Shown here: positions 32,022 to 40,833 of the stretch, piece after piece
Numbering within the stretch: position 1 is the first letter of the stretch
Layout: each line of letters opens with the position of its first letter
Source of the DNA: Larkinella rosea
GTDB lineage: Bacteria > Bacteroidota > Bacteroidia > Cytophagales > Spirosomataceae
Assembly (NCBI RefSeq): GCF_003858635.1
Contig: NZ_RQJO01000015.1
Span: 496,001 to 560,000, forward strand
DNA: 64,000 nucleotides
Direction: 5' to 3'
The notes under the pieces: generated by a model
What the model saw: only the letters and a program-made list of their open reading frames with translations
Told to the model about the DNA's origin: nothing
Database searches by the model: none
Position numbers and translations under genes: made by a program

Positions 32022-33080
32022 TTACGGGATTAATCGGCCTTCACCTTCCTTTAATGTCCAAAAACGATCTGCGAACTGGGGTTGGTTTTTTAACGCTTTC
32101 CGCAATTCTTCGACGGGTTCGTACTCGCCATCGTCGGCCAGCGGAAAGGTGCCGTAGTGAATCGCCACGCTCTGCTGTGAACGGATATCTTCGTGAATCT
32201 GAACGGCTTGGGCGGGTGAACAGTGAATGGGCGACATGAACCACGCCGGTCGAAAAGCTCCAATCGGAACCAACGAAAGCCGGATCGGCCCGAACTGCTC
32301 GCCAATTTTTTTGAAGAAGGGGCCGTAACCTGTATCCCCGACAAAATACAATTTTCCGGCGGCTTTACTGTCGATCAAAAAACCGCACCAGAGTGTGGCA
32401 TCCCGGTCGAACATGCCGCGTCCGGAGAAATGCTGCGCTGGCACGCAATGGATCCTGGTGCTGTCGTTAAAAGCGAGTGAATGGTTCCAATCCATTTCCG
32501 TAACCCGCTGGCAGCCTTGGTCTTCCAAAAACGCCTTTACCCCCAGCGGGCAATAGACTTGCGGCTGATCGCGTTGGCAGAGTTTCTTGACGGTTTCAAT
32601 GTCCAGGTGGTCCCAGTGGTTGTGACTCAGCAAGAGAATATCGATTTTGGGAATATCGTCGAACCGAATACCGGGCGGGCGATTCCGCGCCGGACCCGCC
32701 CACTGAAACGGACTGGTTCGCTCGTACCAAACCGGGTCGGTCATCACGTTCAGGCTGTCGAATTGGAGCAAAACCGTGGAGTGGTTGACAAACGTGATGC
32801 GAACCTCAGCACCCGCAACGCGGCCGGGCGGGGGAGGGCCGGGCGGCTCGTTATGGAAAGCACCCCACGGTTTTTTATCCCGACCCGACAGCATCCATTC
32901 GAGGGCTTCTTTCAGGCCTTTGGCCTGCGCGCCGTTGTAATTATGAAATTGCTTGCCGTCGAAATGGTCGCTTACCGGGCCTTTGTAACCGGGCGCAGAA
33001 ATGAGGTATCCAATGGTCAGGATAACAATCACCGCGACAACAATAAAGATCAAAAGACCCAGCAGAATTTTCGGAAACAT
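32022..33080 (-). CDS. MBL-fold metallo-hydrolase (NAPE-PLD-like), membrane-anchored
   Basis: 352 residues. A membrane anchor covers about 5-26. The metal site is SHNHWDHLD with His153, His155, Asp157 and His158, and the later ligands are seen in YFVGDTGYGPFF and MSPIHCSPAQAV. The arrangement TFVNHSTVLLQFDSLNVMTD resembles UlaG/NAPE-PLD-like phosphodiesterases (Lactamase_B_2). It probably hydrolyses a phosphodiester of a lipid or nucleotide, outside the cytoplasm. Its start lies 13 nt after the fasciclin gene's stop, so the two are probably one operon. Confidence 0.85.
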   Translation of the reverse strand: MFPKILLGLLIFIVVAVIVILTIGYLISAPGYKGPVSDHFDGKQFHNYNGAQAKGLKEALEWMLSGRDKKPWGAFHNEPPGPPPPGRVAGAEVRITFVNHSTVLLQFDSLNVMTDPVWYERTSPFQWAGPARNRPPGIRFDDIPKIDILLLSHNHWDHLDIETVKKLCQRDQPQVYCPLGVKAFLEDQGCQRVTEMDWNHSLAFNDSTRIHCVPAQHFSGRGMFDRDATLWCGFLIDSKAAGKLYFVGDTGYGPFFKKIGEQFGPIRLSLVPIGAFRPAWFMSPIHCSPAQAVQIHEDIRSQQSVAIHYGTFPLADDGEYEPVEELRKALKNQPQFADRFWTLKEGEGRLIP

Positions 33081-33092
33081 AAGGTGACCGGT

Positions 33093-34076
33093 TTACAACA
33101 GCACCTTATCGATCTTGTGAACCACGCCGTTGGTTGCGGTCACGTTGGCGCGGGTCACCGTAGCGGGTGCGGCAATGCCGTTGCTCTTGACGGTAACCGC
33201 ACTTCCGGTCGAATTGACGGTCAGTTTACCGGTACTGTACGCCGTTACATCGCCCGTTGTCAGGTCGTTGGAATACAAGCGTCCCGACACCACGTGGTTG
33301 GCCAGAATGGCGGTCAGCATAGCCACCGGCACTTTATTGATCGTGTCGGCGGTGCTCAGTTTCAACGCGCGGAACGCACTGTTCGTGGGCGCAAAGGTGG
33401 TATACGGCGAAGTGCCCGTCAGCACTCCCGCCAGGGTCGGGTTTACGGTGGCAATCCGCAGGGCAGCTGCTCCCAGCAACGACAGGCTGGTATCCGCCTG
33501 AACGACGCCCACCAGACTTCCACCGCTACCGGTTGGCGGAGGTAACAAAATGTGATCGATGACGTGAATCACCCCATTGGCGACCTGGACATCCGGTTTG
33601 GTGACTTTCGCGCCGTTGATGAATAACCCGCTCGTTCCATTGGTAATGTACGCTAAAACCGCCTGATTATTAATGCTTAAGGAAGTTTGGACGGCTTTGT
33701 TTTTTTCCATTGGAAAACCAGACGAGGCCACCGCAGCTTTTAAGACGTGGTATTGCAAAATACCGGTCAACTGCTCTTTGGTCAGGGCCGTTAGCGAGGT
33801 GGCGTCGGTTACGCCGGATGCCCGGAAGGCGGCATCGTTGGGCGCAAAAACCGTCAGGTTCGGATTTTTGAAGGCATCGAGCTGACCAGCCTGCAACATG
33901 GCCGCTTTCAGAATGCTGAAGTCACTGTTCTCAGAAACATAATCGGCAACGGTTTTGGGTTGGGCGGGAGCGTCTTCTTTTTCGTTGTCGCAACTGGTCG
34001 CGAATGTAAAAAGAGTGACGAAAACCGCCAGCAGCACGGTGCGGGACTGGAAAGGGGAAAAGCGCGTTTTTTTCAT
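33093..34076 (-). CDS. Lipoprotein with two fasciclin (FAS1) domains
   Basis: 327 residues. Lipobox FATSC near residue 29 followed by DNEKEDA, an acidic stretch compatible with surface export. Two FAS1 domains: the first about 45-185 (TVFAPNDAAFRASGV...LTGILQYHVL, NGVIHVIDHILLPP) and the second about 190-327 (TTFAPTNSAFRALKL...AILANHVVSG, NGVVHKIDKVLL). FAS1 modules mediate adhesion. A Pro/Gly-rich linker joins them. It is the first gene of a likely two-gene unit with the MBL hydrolase. Confidence 0.9.
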   Translation of the reverse strand: MKKTRFSPFQSRTVLLAVFVTLFTFATSCDNEKEDAPAQPKTVADYVSENSDFSILKAAMLQAGQLDAFKNPNLTVFAPNDAAFRASGVTDATSLTALTKEQLTGILQYHVLKAAVASSGFPMEKNKAVQTSLSINNQAVLAYITNGTSGLFINGAKVTKPDVQVANGVIHVIDHILLPPPTGSGGSLVGVVQADTSLSLLGAAALRIATVNPTLAGVLTGTSPYTTFAPTNSAFRALKLSTADTINKVPVAMLTAILANHVVSGRLYSNDLTTGDVTAYSTGKLTVNSTGSAVTVKSNGIAAPATVTRANVTATNGVVHKIDKVLL

Positions 34077-34261
34077 GTAAAAGCGATCAATAAGTAAGAT
34101 TAAGTGCTTTATCAGGTCGGACAGACGGTTCAGCCTGTTATCTTTATGCCGAACACAGTTCAGAACGAATCCGGTATTCGGTTTATTGAACAGAATGAAT
34201 GGTTACAATTACGTTACAAAATTACCAAATCCTTTGTTAAACTTACTTTTTTGACAAACCC

Positions 34262-34864
34262 ATGAAAGAAAAATTGCTCGTATTGGTTCTCCTGGTCGTG
34301 GTTGCCGTCGGTTTTATGGCACCAACCAAAAAAGTCAAACTCTTCAACGGAAAAGATTTGACGGGCTGGAAAATCTACGGTACCGAAAAGTGGTATGTGG
34401 CTGATGGAGAGCTGGTCTGCGAAAGCGGCCCCGACAAAGGATACGGTTATCTGGCAACGGATAAATTTTACAAGAATTTCGATCTGTCGCTGGAGTTTAA
34501 GCAGGAAGCCAACGGCAACAGCGGGGTTTTCATCCGCTCGACGGTAGAAGGAACGAAAGTGAGTGGCTGGCAGGTTGAAGTGGCTCCGCCAAACCACGAT
34601 ACGGGCGGTATTTACGAATCCTACGGACGCGGTTGGCTGATTCAGATTCCGGACGAAAAAGAAACGATTCTGAAACCGGAGCAGTGGAACAAGCTTCGTA
34701 TCCGCGCCGAGGGCGATCGCGTACAGACCTGGCTCAACGGCAAAGAAATGGTCGATTACAAAGATGAGAAAATCGGGAAAGGCGAAGGCGGTATTGCCCT
34801 CCAGATTCACGATGGGGGCGGTATCAAAGTTCGCTGGAAAAATATGGAGCTACAGCCGTTGTAA
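34262..34864 (+). CDS. DUF1080 (3-keto-disaccharide hydrolase-type) secreted protein
   Basis: 200 residues. N-terminal signal MKEKLLVLVLLVVVAVGFMA followed by the DUF1080 pattern: KLFNGKDLTGWKIYGTEKWY, GELVCESGPDKGYGYLATD, FEFKQEANGNSGVFIRS-like FSLEF/GVFIRSTV, and GGIALQIHDGGGIKVRWKN. The domain has a concanavalin-like jelly roll; relatives split 3-keto-glycosides or simply bind sugars. It is monocistronic, with a long perfect terminator hairpin. The next gene is an ECF sigma factor for a glycan system about 380 nt away, which hints at sugar use but is not proof. Confidence 0.85.
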   Translation: MKEKLLVLVLLVVVAVGFMAPTKKVKLFNGKDLTGWKIYGTEKWYVADGELVCESGPDKGYGYLATDKFYKNFDLSLEFKQEANGNSGVFIRSTVEGTKVSGWQVEVAPPNHDTGGIYESYGRGWLIQIPDEKETILKPEQWNKLRIRAEGDRVQTWLNGKEMVDYKDEKIGKGEGGIALQIHDGGGIKVRWKNMELQPL

Positions 34865-34880
34865 TTCCATAAGGACTGGG

Positions 34881-34940
34881 AAACGCTGGACGATGAATGG
34901 CCTGCCGCAGCGCTATTCATCGTCCAGCGTTTATTTTGGG
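34881..34940 (+). terminator. Perfect 18-nt-arm terminator hairpin after the DUF1080 gene
   Basis: AAACGCTGGACGATGAAT pairs exactly with ATTCATCGTCCAGCGTTT (16-nt loop), followed by ATTTTGG. It starts 17 nt after the stop. Confidence 0.85.
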
Positions 34941-35245
34941 GCTGCCCCACTCGTCGTCCATTGTGGCGGGCGTTTGAAGATTCTGGGCGTGTCTCAGCCA
35001 CTCAGGTGTTTAACGGAGTTGTAGTTATGCCGGCACAATTCCATTTGCCAAACCCAATTCATTGATTAGGTCATTTGCCAGGCAAAGTGGTATACATTTC
35101 GGCACCGGGCATCACAGCTTATCCTCAGTTAGTCCATCCATTCGTTAGTCATACGGGTCTGCTGAACGATTATTCATGGCTTCAAATTCGCTGCACGACC
35201 GACTAAGTAGAAGTATATTAGGGAAAAATCGCATTATTTTGTTCC
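34941..35245. other. Intergenic region before the sigma factor
   Basis: About 300 bp without a supportable gene. I see only a loose repeat of CATTTGCC near 35041-35091 and a general AT-rich approach to the sigma gene. No promoter can be named with confidence. Confidence 0.4.
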
Positions 35246-35866
35246 GTGAAAGCTATTGGGGCAACCGATCAGGAAGATCAACGCTATTGGAATCGTTTCA
35301 GGAATGGCGAAGAGGCCGCTTTTTCCTGGCTCTATCAACGCTATGTCCGCGTGTTGTATAGTTATGGAATGAAAATTAACCGCGATTCGAATCTGGTGGA
35401 AGATGCCATCCACGATATGTTCACCGATTTGTGGCGTACCCGTTCTCAATTGGCCGAAGCGGAGTCCGTTCGATTTTACCTATTTCGTTCGTTACGCCGT
35501 AAAATTCATCGATCGCTTCGCCCCGAGGCTGAATATCCCCAACCTTTTACTGCAGAAACAGACCATTGGCAGCCCACGCTGGCTTCCGTGGAAGCCAATA
35601 TGATTTCCGATGAAGAAATCGCGTTACAGTCTGCCCGGTTAAAAGCCTGGTTAACCTATTTACCTGCCCGGCAATACGAGGCATTAATCCTGCGCTATTA
35701 CCAGGAATTCAGCTATGCTGAAATCGCTGCAATCATGAATATAAGTGAACAGGGCGCGCGTAACATGACCCAAAAGGCACTGCAGACCCTCCGCCGACTG
35801 GCTCTGGTTCTCACGCTCTGCTTTTTAGGCCTTGGCTGGTTGCTGAAATTTTTTTCAGGTAAATAG
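35246..35866 (+). CDS. ECF sigma-70 factor with hydrophobic C-terminal tail
   Basis: 206 residues from a GTG. Region 2 (about 20-90) has FSWLYQRYVRVLYSYGMKI and VEDAIHDMFTDLWRTR; region 4 (about 130-185) has LPARQYEALILRYYQEFSYA and IMNISEQGARNMTQKALQTL. The last 20 residues (LALVLTLCFLGLGWLLKFF) could anchor it in the membrane. It directs transcription of the SusC1/SusD1 genes when released by FecR. FecR follows after 77 nt. Confidence 0.9.
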   Translation: MKAIGATDQEDQRYWNRFRNGEEAAFSWLYQRYVRVLYSYGMKINRDSNLVEDAIHDMFTDLWRTRSQLAEAESVRFYLFRSLRRKIHRSLRPEAEYPQPFTAETDHWQPTLASVEANMISDEEIALQSARLKAWLTYLPARQYEALILRYYQEFSYAEIAAIMNISEQGARNMTQKALQTLRRLALVLTLCFLGLGWLLKFFSGK

Positions 35867-35943
35867 GTTTAAAAAAGCTACATGCAGTCTCTTGCTTAGT
35901 GAATTGAAATAATACAAGTTTCCCACTAAAAAGGACTGTACTG

Positions 35944-37017
35944 TTGTACCCGCATTATACGACCGATGACTTTTTGCAGGATACCGCTTTCCGCAAGTGG
36001 GTACTGCAGGGAGAGGCCAGTGACGATGCTTTCTGGGCGGATGTCCTGCTAAACCACCCGAACCAACGGGCTACCATCAGGCAGGCGCGGGAGTTGCTGC
36101 TTACGTTGCATGAGCGCGTCGAGACTGATTTTCCATCGGAACAGCAAGTGAATACGCTTTACAAGCGTATTTGGAAAAGCGCGCAGGAAACATCGGTGCG
36201 CCCCTGGCGGCAATGGCCCGTCTGGCTGGCAGCTGCCTCCATTAGCTTAATACTTGGATTGGGCGGCTGGTGGTTCAGTCGGAAAAATAACCACCGGATT
36301 AGCCCTGATGAGCCAATGGGTCAGATTGTTTCCGACCGACTCGAACAAGTCCGTAACAATACCTCCTCCGTACTGATCGTAAACCTTCCGGACGGAAGCC
36401 AGGCATCGTTAGAGCCGCGTACGCAACTCCAGTATCGAAAAGCATTTGCCGATACCATCCGGGAGGTTTTTCTGGAAGGGGAAGCTTTTTTTGAGGTGCA
36501 AAAAAATCCGGATAAGCCCTTTCTGGTCCACGCGAATGCGATCACTACGAAGGTACTGGGAACCAGTTTTCGGGTCAGAGCGTATGACCGGGATCAGCAG
36601 ATCCAGGTCATGGTGAAAACCGGTCGGGTATCTGTTTTTCCAACTCAAAGCACTAAACACCAGGATCCGGAGAAGGATGGGTTGATTTTGACGCCCAATC
36701 AACAGGCTACTTTTACGAAAGCGGACGCCCACATCACCCGCACCCTTGTTGAAAAGCCGGCCCCCATTCTGCCTCCGGCCGAGGTAAAGCTTTTTTCATT
36801 TCGGAATGCCCCCCTGGCTGAAATTTTACAGGCCATTGAAAAAACCTACGGGGTTGAGATCATTTTCGATGAGGAACAACTGAGCAATTGCCGACTGACC
36901 ACGTCATTGGGCAGCGAAAATCTGTTTGAAAAAATGGATATCATCTGTGAAGCTGTCGGAGCTAGCTATAAACTGGTCGATGCCCGGATTGTTGTCGACA
37001 GTAAAGGCTGCGACTAA
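35944..37017 (+). CDS. FecR family anti-sigma factor
   Basis: 357 residues. It starts at a TTG that is preceded at the right spacing by AAGGA; no nearby ATG or GTG gives the N-terminal helices. Cytoplasmic region ~1-80 (sigma-binding), membrane helix ~85-106 (WPVWLAAASISLILGLGGWWF), then the periplasmic FecR domain (SVLIVNLPDGSQASLEPRTQ, VFLEGEAFFEV, FLVHANAITTKVLGTSF) and a C-terminal STN-like DUF4974 region (FRNAPLAEILQAIEKTYGVE). It holds the sigma factor until SusC1, loaded with ligand, signals through its STN domain. Confidence 0.9.
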   Translation: MYPHYTTDDFLQDTAFRKWVLQGEASDDAFWADVLLNHPNQRATIRQARELLLTLHERVETDFPSEQQVNTLYKRIWKSAQETSVRPWRQWPVWLAAASISLILGLGGWWFSRKNNHRISPDEPMGQIVSDRLEQVRNNTSSVLIVNLPDGSQASLEPRTQLQYRKAFADTIREVFLEGEAFFEVQKNPDKPFLVHANAITTKVLGTSFRVRAYDRDQQIQVMVKTGRVSVFPTQSTKHQDPEKDGLILTPNQQATFTKADAHITRTLVEKPAPILPPAEVKLFSFRNAPLAEILQAIEKTYGVEIIFDEEQLSNCRLTTSLGSENLFEKMDIICEAVGASYKLVDARIVVDSKGCD

Positions 37018-37086
37018 CCCTATTCTGATAACCTCCAAACCTATCTGCCTATGCTCGTATAGTTAAACCGGTTACTCACTAAAAAA

Positions 37087-37111
37087 CCGGTAACGGTTCC
37101 AGCGTTACCGG
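37087..37111 (+). repeat. Hairpin in the leader of SusC1
   Basis: CCGGTAACG/CGTTACCGG, a 9-bp stem with a 7-nt loop, 70 nt after the fecR stop and 98 nt before the SusC1 start. It has no T-run; a role in separating fecR and SusC1 expression is possible. Confidence 0.6.
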
Positions 37112-37208
37112 CCTCTACGTGACCTTCGCTGCTCTCATAAACAGTATCCCGTTCCAGCGGGTGTGAAGGTCGTTTTTGTGTCTTCTACTTACAAAAACTG
37201 TCAAATCA

Positions 37209-40200
37209 ATGAAAAAAACAGTACGATTCCAAAAAGAACTGATTCTCCTCATGAAACTATCGCTCCTGCATCTTTCGATAGCGATCATTTTCGCGGGGGT
37301 ATCTTTGGCCCGGGAGGTAACAGCCCAAACACTCCTGGACCGAAAAATTAGCATTCAGGTATCGGACCAGGATTTTATCCATGTCCTGACGGGTATAGAA
37401 ACCCAGGCCGACGTAAAGTTTACCTACCGGCCCCAACTCCTGACCGCTACCCAGCGAATAACGGTCACGATTGTCAACGAATCCCTGGGACAGGTGCTCG
37501 ACCGCTTGCTCCAGCCCTTACAACTCAAATACAAAGTCATCCGAAATCAGATTATTTTATCCCCCCTGATGCCGAAAGCTGATCACCTAAGCATTCAAAA
37601 TGAACCGCGTATCCCGGTTGAAGAACATTCCGAGCTAGTCGTTTCCGGGACCGTTACGGATGAAAAAGGAGGAGCGCTACCGGGTGTTACCATTATCGTA
37701 AAAGGAACCAGTCGGGGTACGACTACTGACGCGCAGGGTATATACCGAATTGGTGTTCCGGATGCGAACACGGTTTTAACGTTCAGTTTTGTCGGTTATA
37801 CGGCGAAGGATGTGATCGTCGGCAATCGAACAGAAATCAATGTTCAACTGGAAGCGACGACGAATCAACTGAGCGAGGTTGTGGTAACCGGCTACACCAC
37901 GCAGCAGAAAAAAGACATCATCGGGGCGGTTTCCGTCGTGAAAGCCAGCGATCTAACCGCTACGCCTTCGGCGAACCTGGTAGCCCAGTTACAGGGCCGG
38001 GCAGCGGGTGTTACGGTGAGCAGCACGGGCGACCCCGGCAGTTCGGCATCCATCCGGATTCGGGGGTTTGCATCGTATGGCAACAACAATCCGCTCTACG
38101 TCATCGATGGCGTTCCGACCACCGATGCGTCCCGCATTAATCCACAGGATGTCGAGTCGATTCAGGTCCTGAAAGATGCTTCTTCGGCCTCGATTTACGG
38201 AGCCAGAGCCGCCAATGGTGTCATTATTATCACAACCAAAAGGGGCAAAACGGGTAAAACAACCCTGTCGTACGATACCTATTACGGCATTCAGGCAACG
38301 CCCCTGAACCGGATACCCAAACTGTTGAATACGGGGGAGTTGCTGACCTATCTGGATAAAACAACGGCAACCACGTTTGTCGACCCGGTTTTTGGCCAGC
38401 ATGGTTCGTTTGCTATTCCGGACCGGTACGTGGTCAGCAATGCGTTCAAGGGGGGCGTGTCGGCGAACGATCCCCGTGCCAATCCCGATTTATATACGAT
38501 TGCCGACTACACCAATCCGTACCAGATTTTTCAGACCAGTCCGGGCACCAACTGGTTCGATGCGATGTCGCAAAAGGGCATTATCCAGAGCCATCAGTTA
38601 TCGGCCAGCGGAGGCAACGACCGCTCTACGTTTTCGCTGGGGCTGAATTATTTTAACCAGCAGGGCACCTTCAAAAACACGGGGTATGACCGGTATTCGA
38701 TGAGGCTGAACTCTTCGTTTAAAGCCACCGATTTCCTGACCGTGGGTGAAAATCTTCAGGTTTCGTACGACAACCGGCGGGGAGATGCTACCGTGATTGG
38801 CGAAACCAGCGCCTGGGGATACGCGATACGCAGCGCGACGTTTATACCGGTTTATGACCTAAAAGGCGGCTACGGCGGTTCCTTGATTGGGGGTACGGCC
38901 GGAGTTGGGTATAATCCGGTATCGTATCTGGATCGCCGGAAAGACTGGTTCAATCAAAATCTGCGGGCTTTTGGGAATGTATTTGCGCAGGTGGATTTCA
39001 ATTCCGCGCTGGCCTTCCGCACATCATTTGGGGTGGATACCCGCAACGGAACCCTTCAGCGGGCTTTCCTGAAAGAATACGAAGCCAGCCAATCCCGGCG
39101 CGTTACTCAGTTGACCGAGGCCACGAACAATTTCCTGAGCTGGACGTGGAGCAATACGCTGACGTACCAGAAAAAGCTGGCGCAGATTCACGATGTAAAG
39201 GTGCTGGTGGGTACCGAAGCCATTAAAAATGCCGGGCGGGGGTTGTTTGGTGCCAAGAGTAATTATGACTTTGAGTCAACCAATTTTCTGTCGCTCAACA
39301 CGGGCCTGCCCCAGTCGCTGGGCGACATCAGCGCCAACGATGCCGACATCAACCGCAATTCACTGCTGTCGCGCAGTTCGATGTTTTCGTATTTCGGTCG
39401 GCTCGATTATAGCCTGAAAGACCGGTATTTGTTTAACGCTACGTTCCGCCGGGATGGCTCATCACTCTTCGGCCCCGATGTGCGGTATGCTAATTTCCCT
39501 TCTTTGGGTGTGGGCTGGCGCATTTCCGACGAAGCGTTTATGAAATCGTTCGGCTGGCTGGATGACCTGAAACTACGCGCTGGCTGGGGGAAAATGGGCA
39601 GTATTTCCAATGTGCCGGCCTTCAATCAGTATTCAACCTATAGCGCTGCACCGGGCAATAATTTCTACGATATCAATGGAGCCAATATTGGCTCTACGCA
39701 GGGGTATGGCGCGAGCTCACAGGGGAATCTGCAAACCAAATGGGAAACCACCGAATCGACCAATATTGGATTGGATGCCAGCATTTTGCGGGGAAAATGG
39801 AGTATCGCCGTTGATGTATATACCAAAAACACCCGGGATTTGCTGGTCCCCAGCCTGCGGAATGGGCTGGAAATGCTGGTAACCAAACCGTTGGTCAATC
39901 TGGGAACGATGCGTAACACCGGTATTGACCTGCAAATCACCAACCAGGGCCACATCACGTCCGATTTGAAATACGATGCCACCCTGACCGTTACCCACTA
40001 CAAAAACCGGCTGACCAAACTAAATAACGAGAATACGGCGCAACTGGTAGCGGCAAGCCGGATCACCAACGCCCTGATTACCACTCAGGGACAGGCCGTC
40101 TCGTCGTTTTATGGGTATCAGATTGACGGGTTTTACAACAGCCAGGCTGAGGTCGATGCGGGCCCTAAAATAAACGGAGCCTCGGGTGTCGTTGGGTCCT

Positions 40201-40817
40201 GGAAATACAAAGACCTTAACGGTGATGGAAATATCACGACGGCCGATCGAACCGTGCTGGGGTCGCCCCATCCCAAATTCCAGATGGGGGTGAACCTCGG
40301 CTTCAGCTGGAAGGGGTTCGACCTGAGTAGTTTTGTGTTCTGGAATCAGGGCAATCAGCTCTATAATTACACCAAGTACTTTACGTACATGGGTGTTTTA
40401 GGCGGCTCGGTTGCTTCCGGCAAGCTAAACGATGCCTGGACACCCGCCACGGCGGCTACTGCCAAAACACCGCAATTGGGTGTGGGTGCCGCCAATGGCT
40501 ATACGGCTTTTGTAACGGGCAATTCGAGTTCGTTTTACGTGGAGAACGGGTCCTATTTGCGGGGCAAAACCATTCAACTGGGCTATTCCTTTCCGAAGAC
40601 CTGGCTGAAAACGATTAAAATGAGCAACCTGCGGGTTTATGCACAGGCGCAGAACTTCTTCACCATCACGAAATACACCGGAGCCGACCCCGATTTAGGA
40701 CTGGTATCGGGCGCATCGATTGAACAAACGGCCAGCAGCGACCAGAATCTGGGCGTCGATTATTCAGGCTATCCGAATCCACGTCAGTTTTTACTGGGCC
40801 TAAACGTATCCTTCTAA
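37209..40817 (+). CDS. SusC/RagA-type TonB-linked outer-membrane transporter (SusC1)
   Basis: 1202 residues from the ATG at 37209 (MKKTVRFQKELILLMKLSLL), which suits the long signal peptide. Domains: STN (~42-105; SIQVSDQDFIHVLTGIETQA), carboxypeptidase-regulatory domain (~130-215; SGTVTDEKGGALPGVTIIVK), plug (~225-345; PSANLVAQLQGRAAGVTVSS and YVIDGVPTTDASRINPQDVE), then barrel ending in QFLLGLNVSF. It imports a glycan or other large nutrient and, through STN, signals to the adjacent FecR. SusD1 follows after 16 nt. Confidence 0.95.
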   Translation: MKKTVRFQKELILLMKLSLLHLSIAIIFAGVSLAREVTAQTLLDRKISIQVSDQDFIHVLTGIETQADVKFTYRPQLLTATQRITVTIVNESLGQVLDRLLQPLQLKYKVIRNQIILSPLMPKADHLSIQNEPRIPVEEHSELVVSGTVTDEKGGALPGVTIIVKGTSRGTTTDAQGIYRIGVPDANTVLTFSFVGYTAKDVIVGNRTEINVQLEATTNQLSEVVVTGYTTQQKKDIIGAVSVVKASDLTATPSANLVAQLQGRAAGVTVSSTGDPGSSASIRIRGFASYGNNNPLYVIDGVPTTDASRINPQDVESIQVLKDASSASIYGARAANGVIIITTKRGKTGKTTLSYDTYYGIQATPLNRIPKLLNTGELLTYLDKTTATTFVDPVFGQHGSFAIPDRYVVSNAFKGGVSANDPRANPDLYTIADYTNPYQIFQTSPGTNWFDAMSQKGIIQSHQLSASGGNDRSTFSLGLNYFNQQGTFKNTGYDRYSMRLNSSFKATDFLTVGENLQVSYDNRRGDATVIGETSAWGYAIRSATFIPVYDLKGGYGGSLIGGTAGVGYNPVSYLDRRKDWFNQNLRAFGNVFAQVDFNSALAFRTSFGVDTRNGTLQRAFLKEYEASQSRRVTQLTEATNNFLSWTWSNTLTYQKKLAQIHDVKVLVGTEAIKNAGRGLFGAKSNYDFESTNFLSLNTGLPQSLGDISANDADINRNSLLSRSSMFSYFGRLDYSLKDRYLFNATFRRDGSSLFGPDVRYANFPSLGVGWRISDEAFMKSFGWLDDLKLRAGWGKMGSISNVPAFNQYSTYSAAPGNNFYDINGANIGSTQGYGASSQGNLQTKWETTESTNIGLDASILRGKWSIAVDVYTKNTRDLLVPSLRNGLEMLVTKPLVNLGTMRNTGIDLQITNQGHITSDLKYDATLTVTHYKNRLTKLNNENTAQLVAASRITNALITTQGQAVSSFYGYQIDGFYNSQAEVDAGPKINGASGVVGSWKYKDLNGDGNITTADRTVLGSPHPKFQMGVNLGFSWKGFDLSSFVFWNQGNQLYNYTKYFTYMGVLGGSVASGKLNDAWTPATAATAKTPQLGVGAANGYTAFVTGNSSSFYVENGSYLRGKTIQLGYSFPKTWLKTIKMSNLRVYAQAQNFFTITKYTGADPDLGLVSGASIEQTASSDQNLGVDYSGYPNPRQFLLGLNVSF

Positions 40818-40833
40818 CCCCCGCAATTTTGTT

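Noticed and set aside
35176-35361. Short plus-strand frame overlapping the sigma factor start
   Set aside because: Overlaps the GTG-started sigma gene in another frame; the sigma frame has all family motifs.
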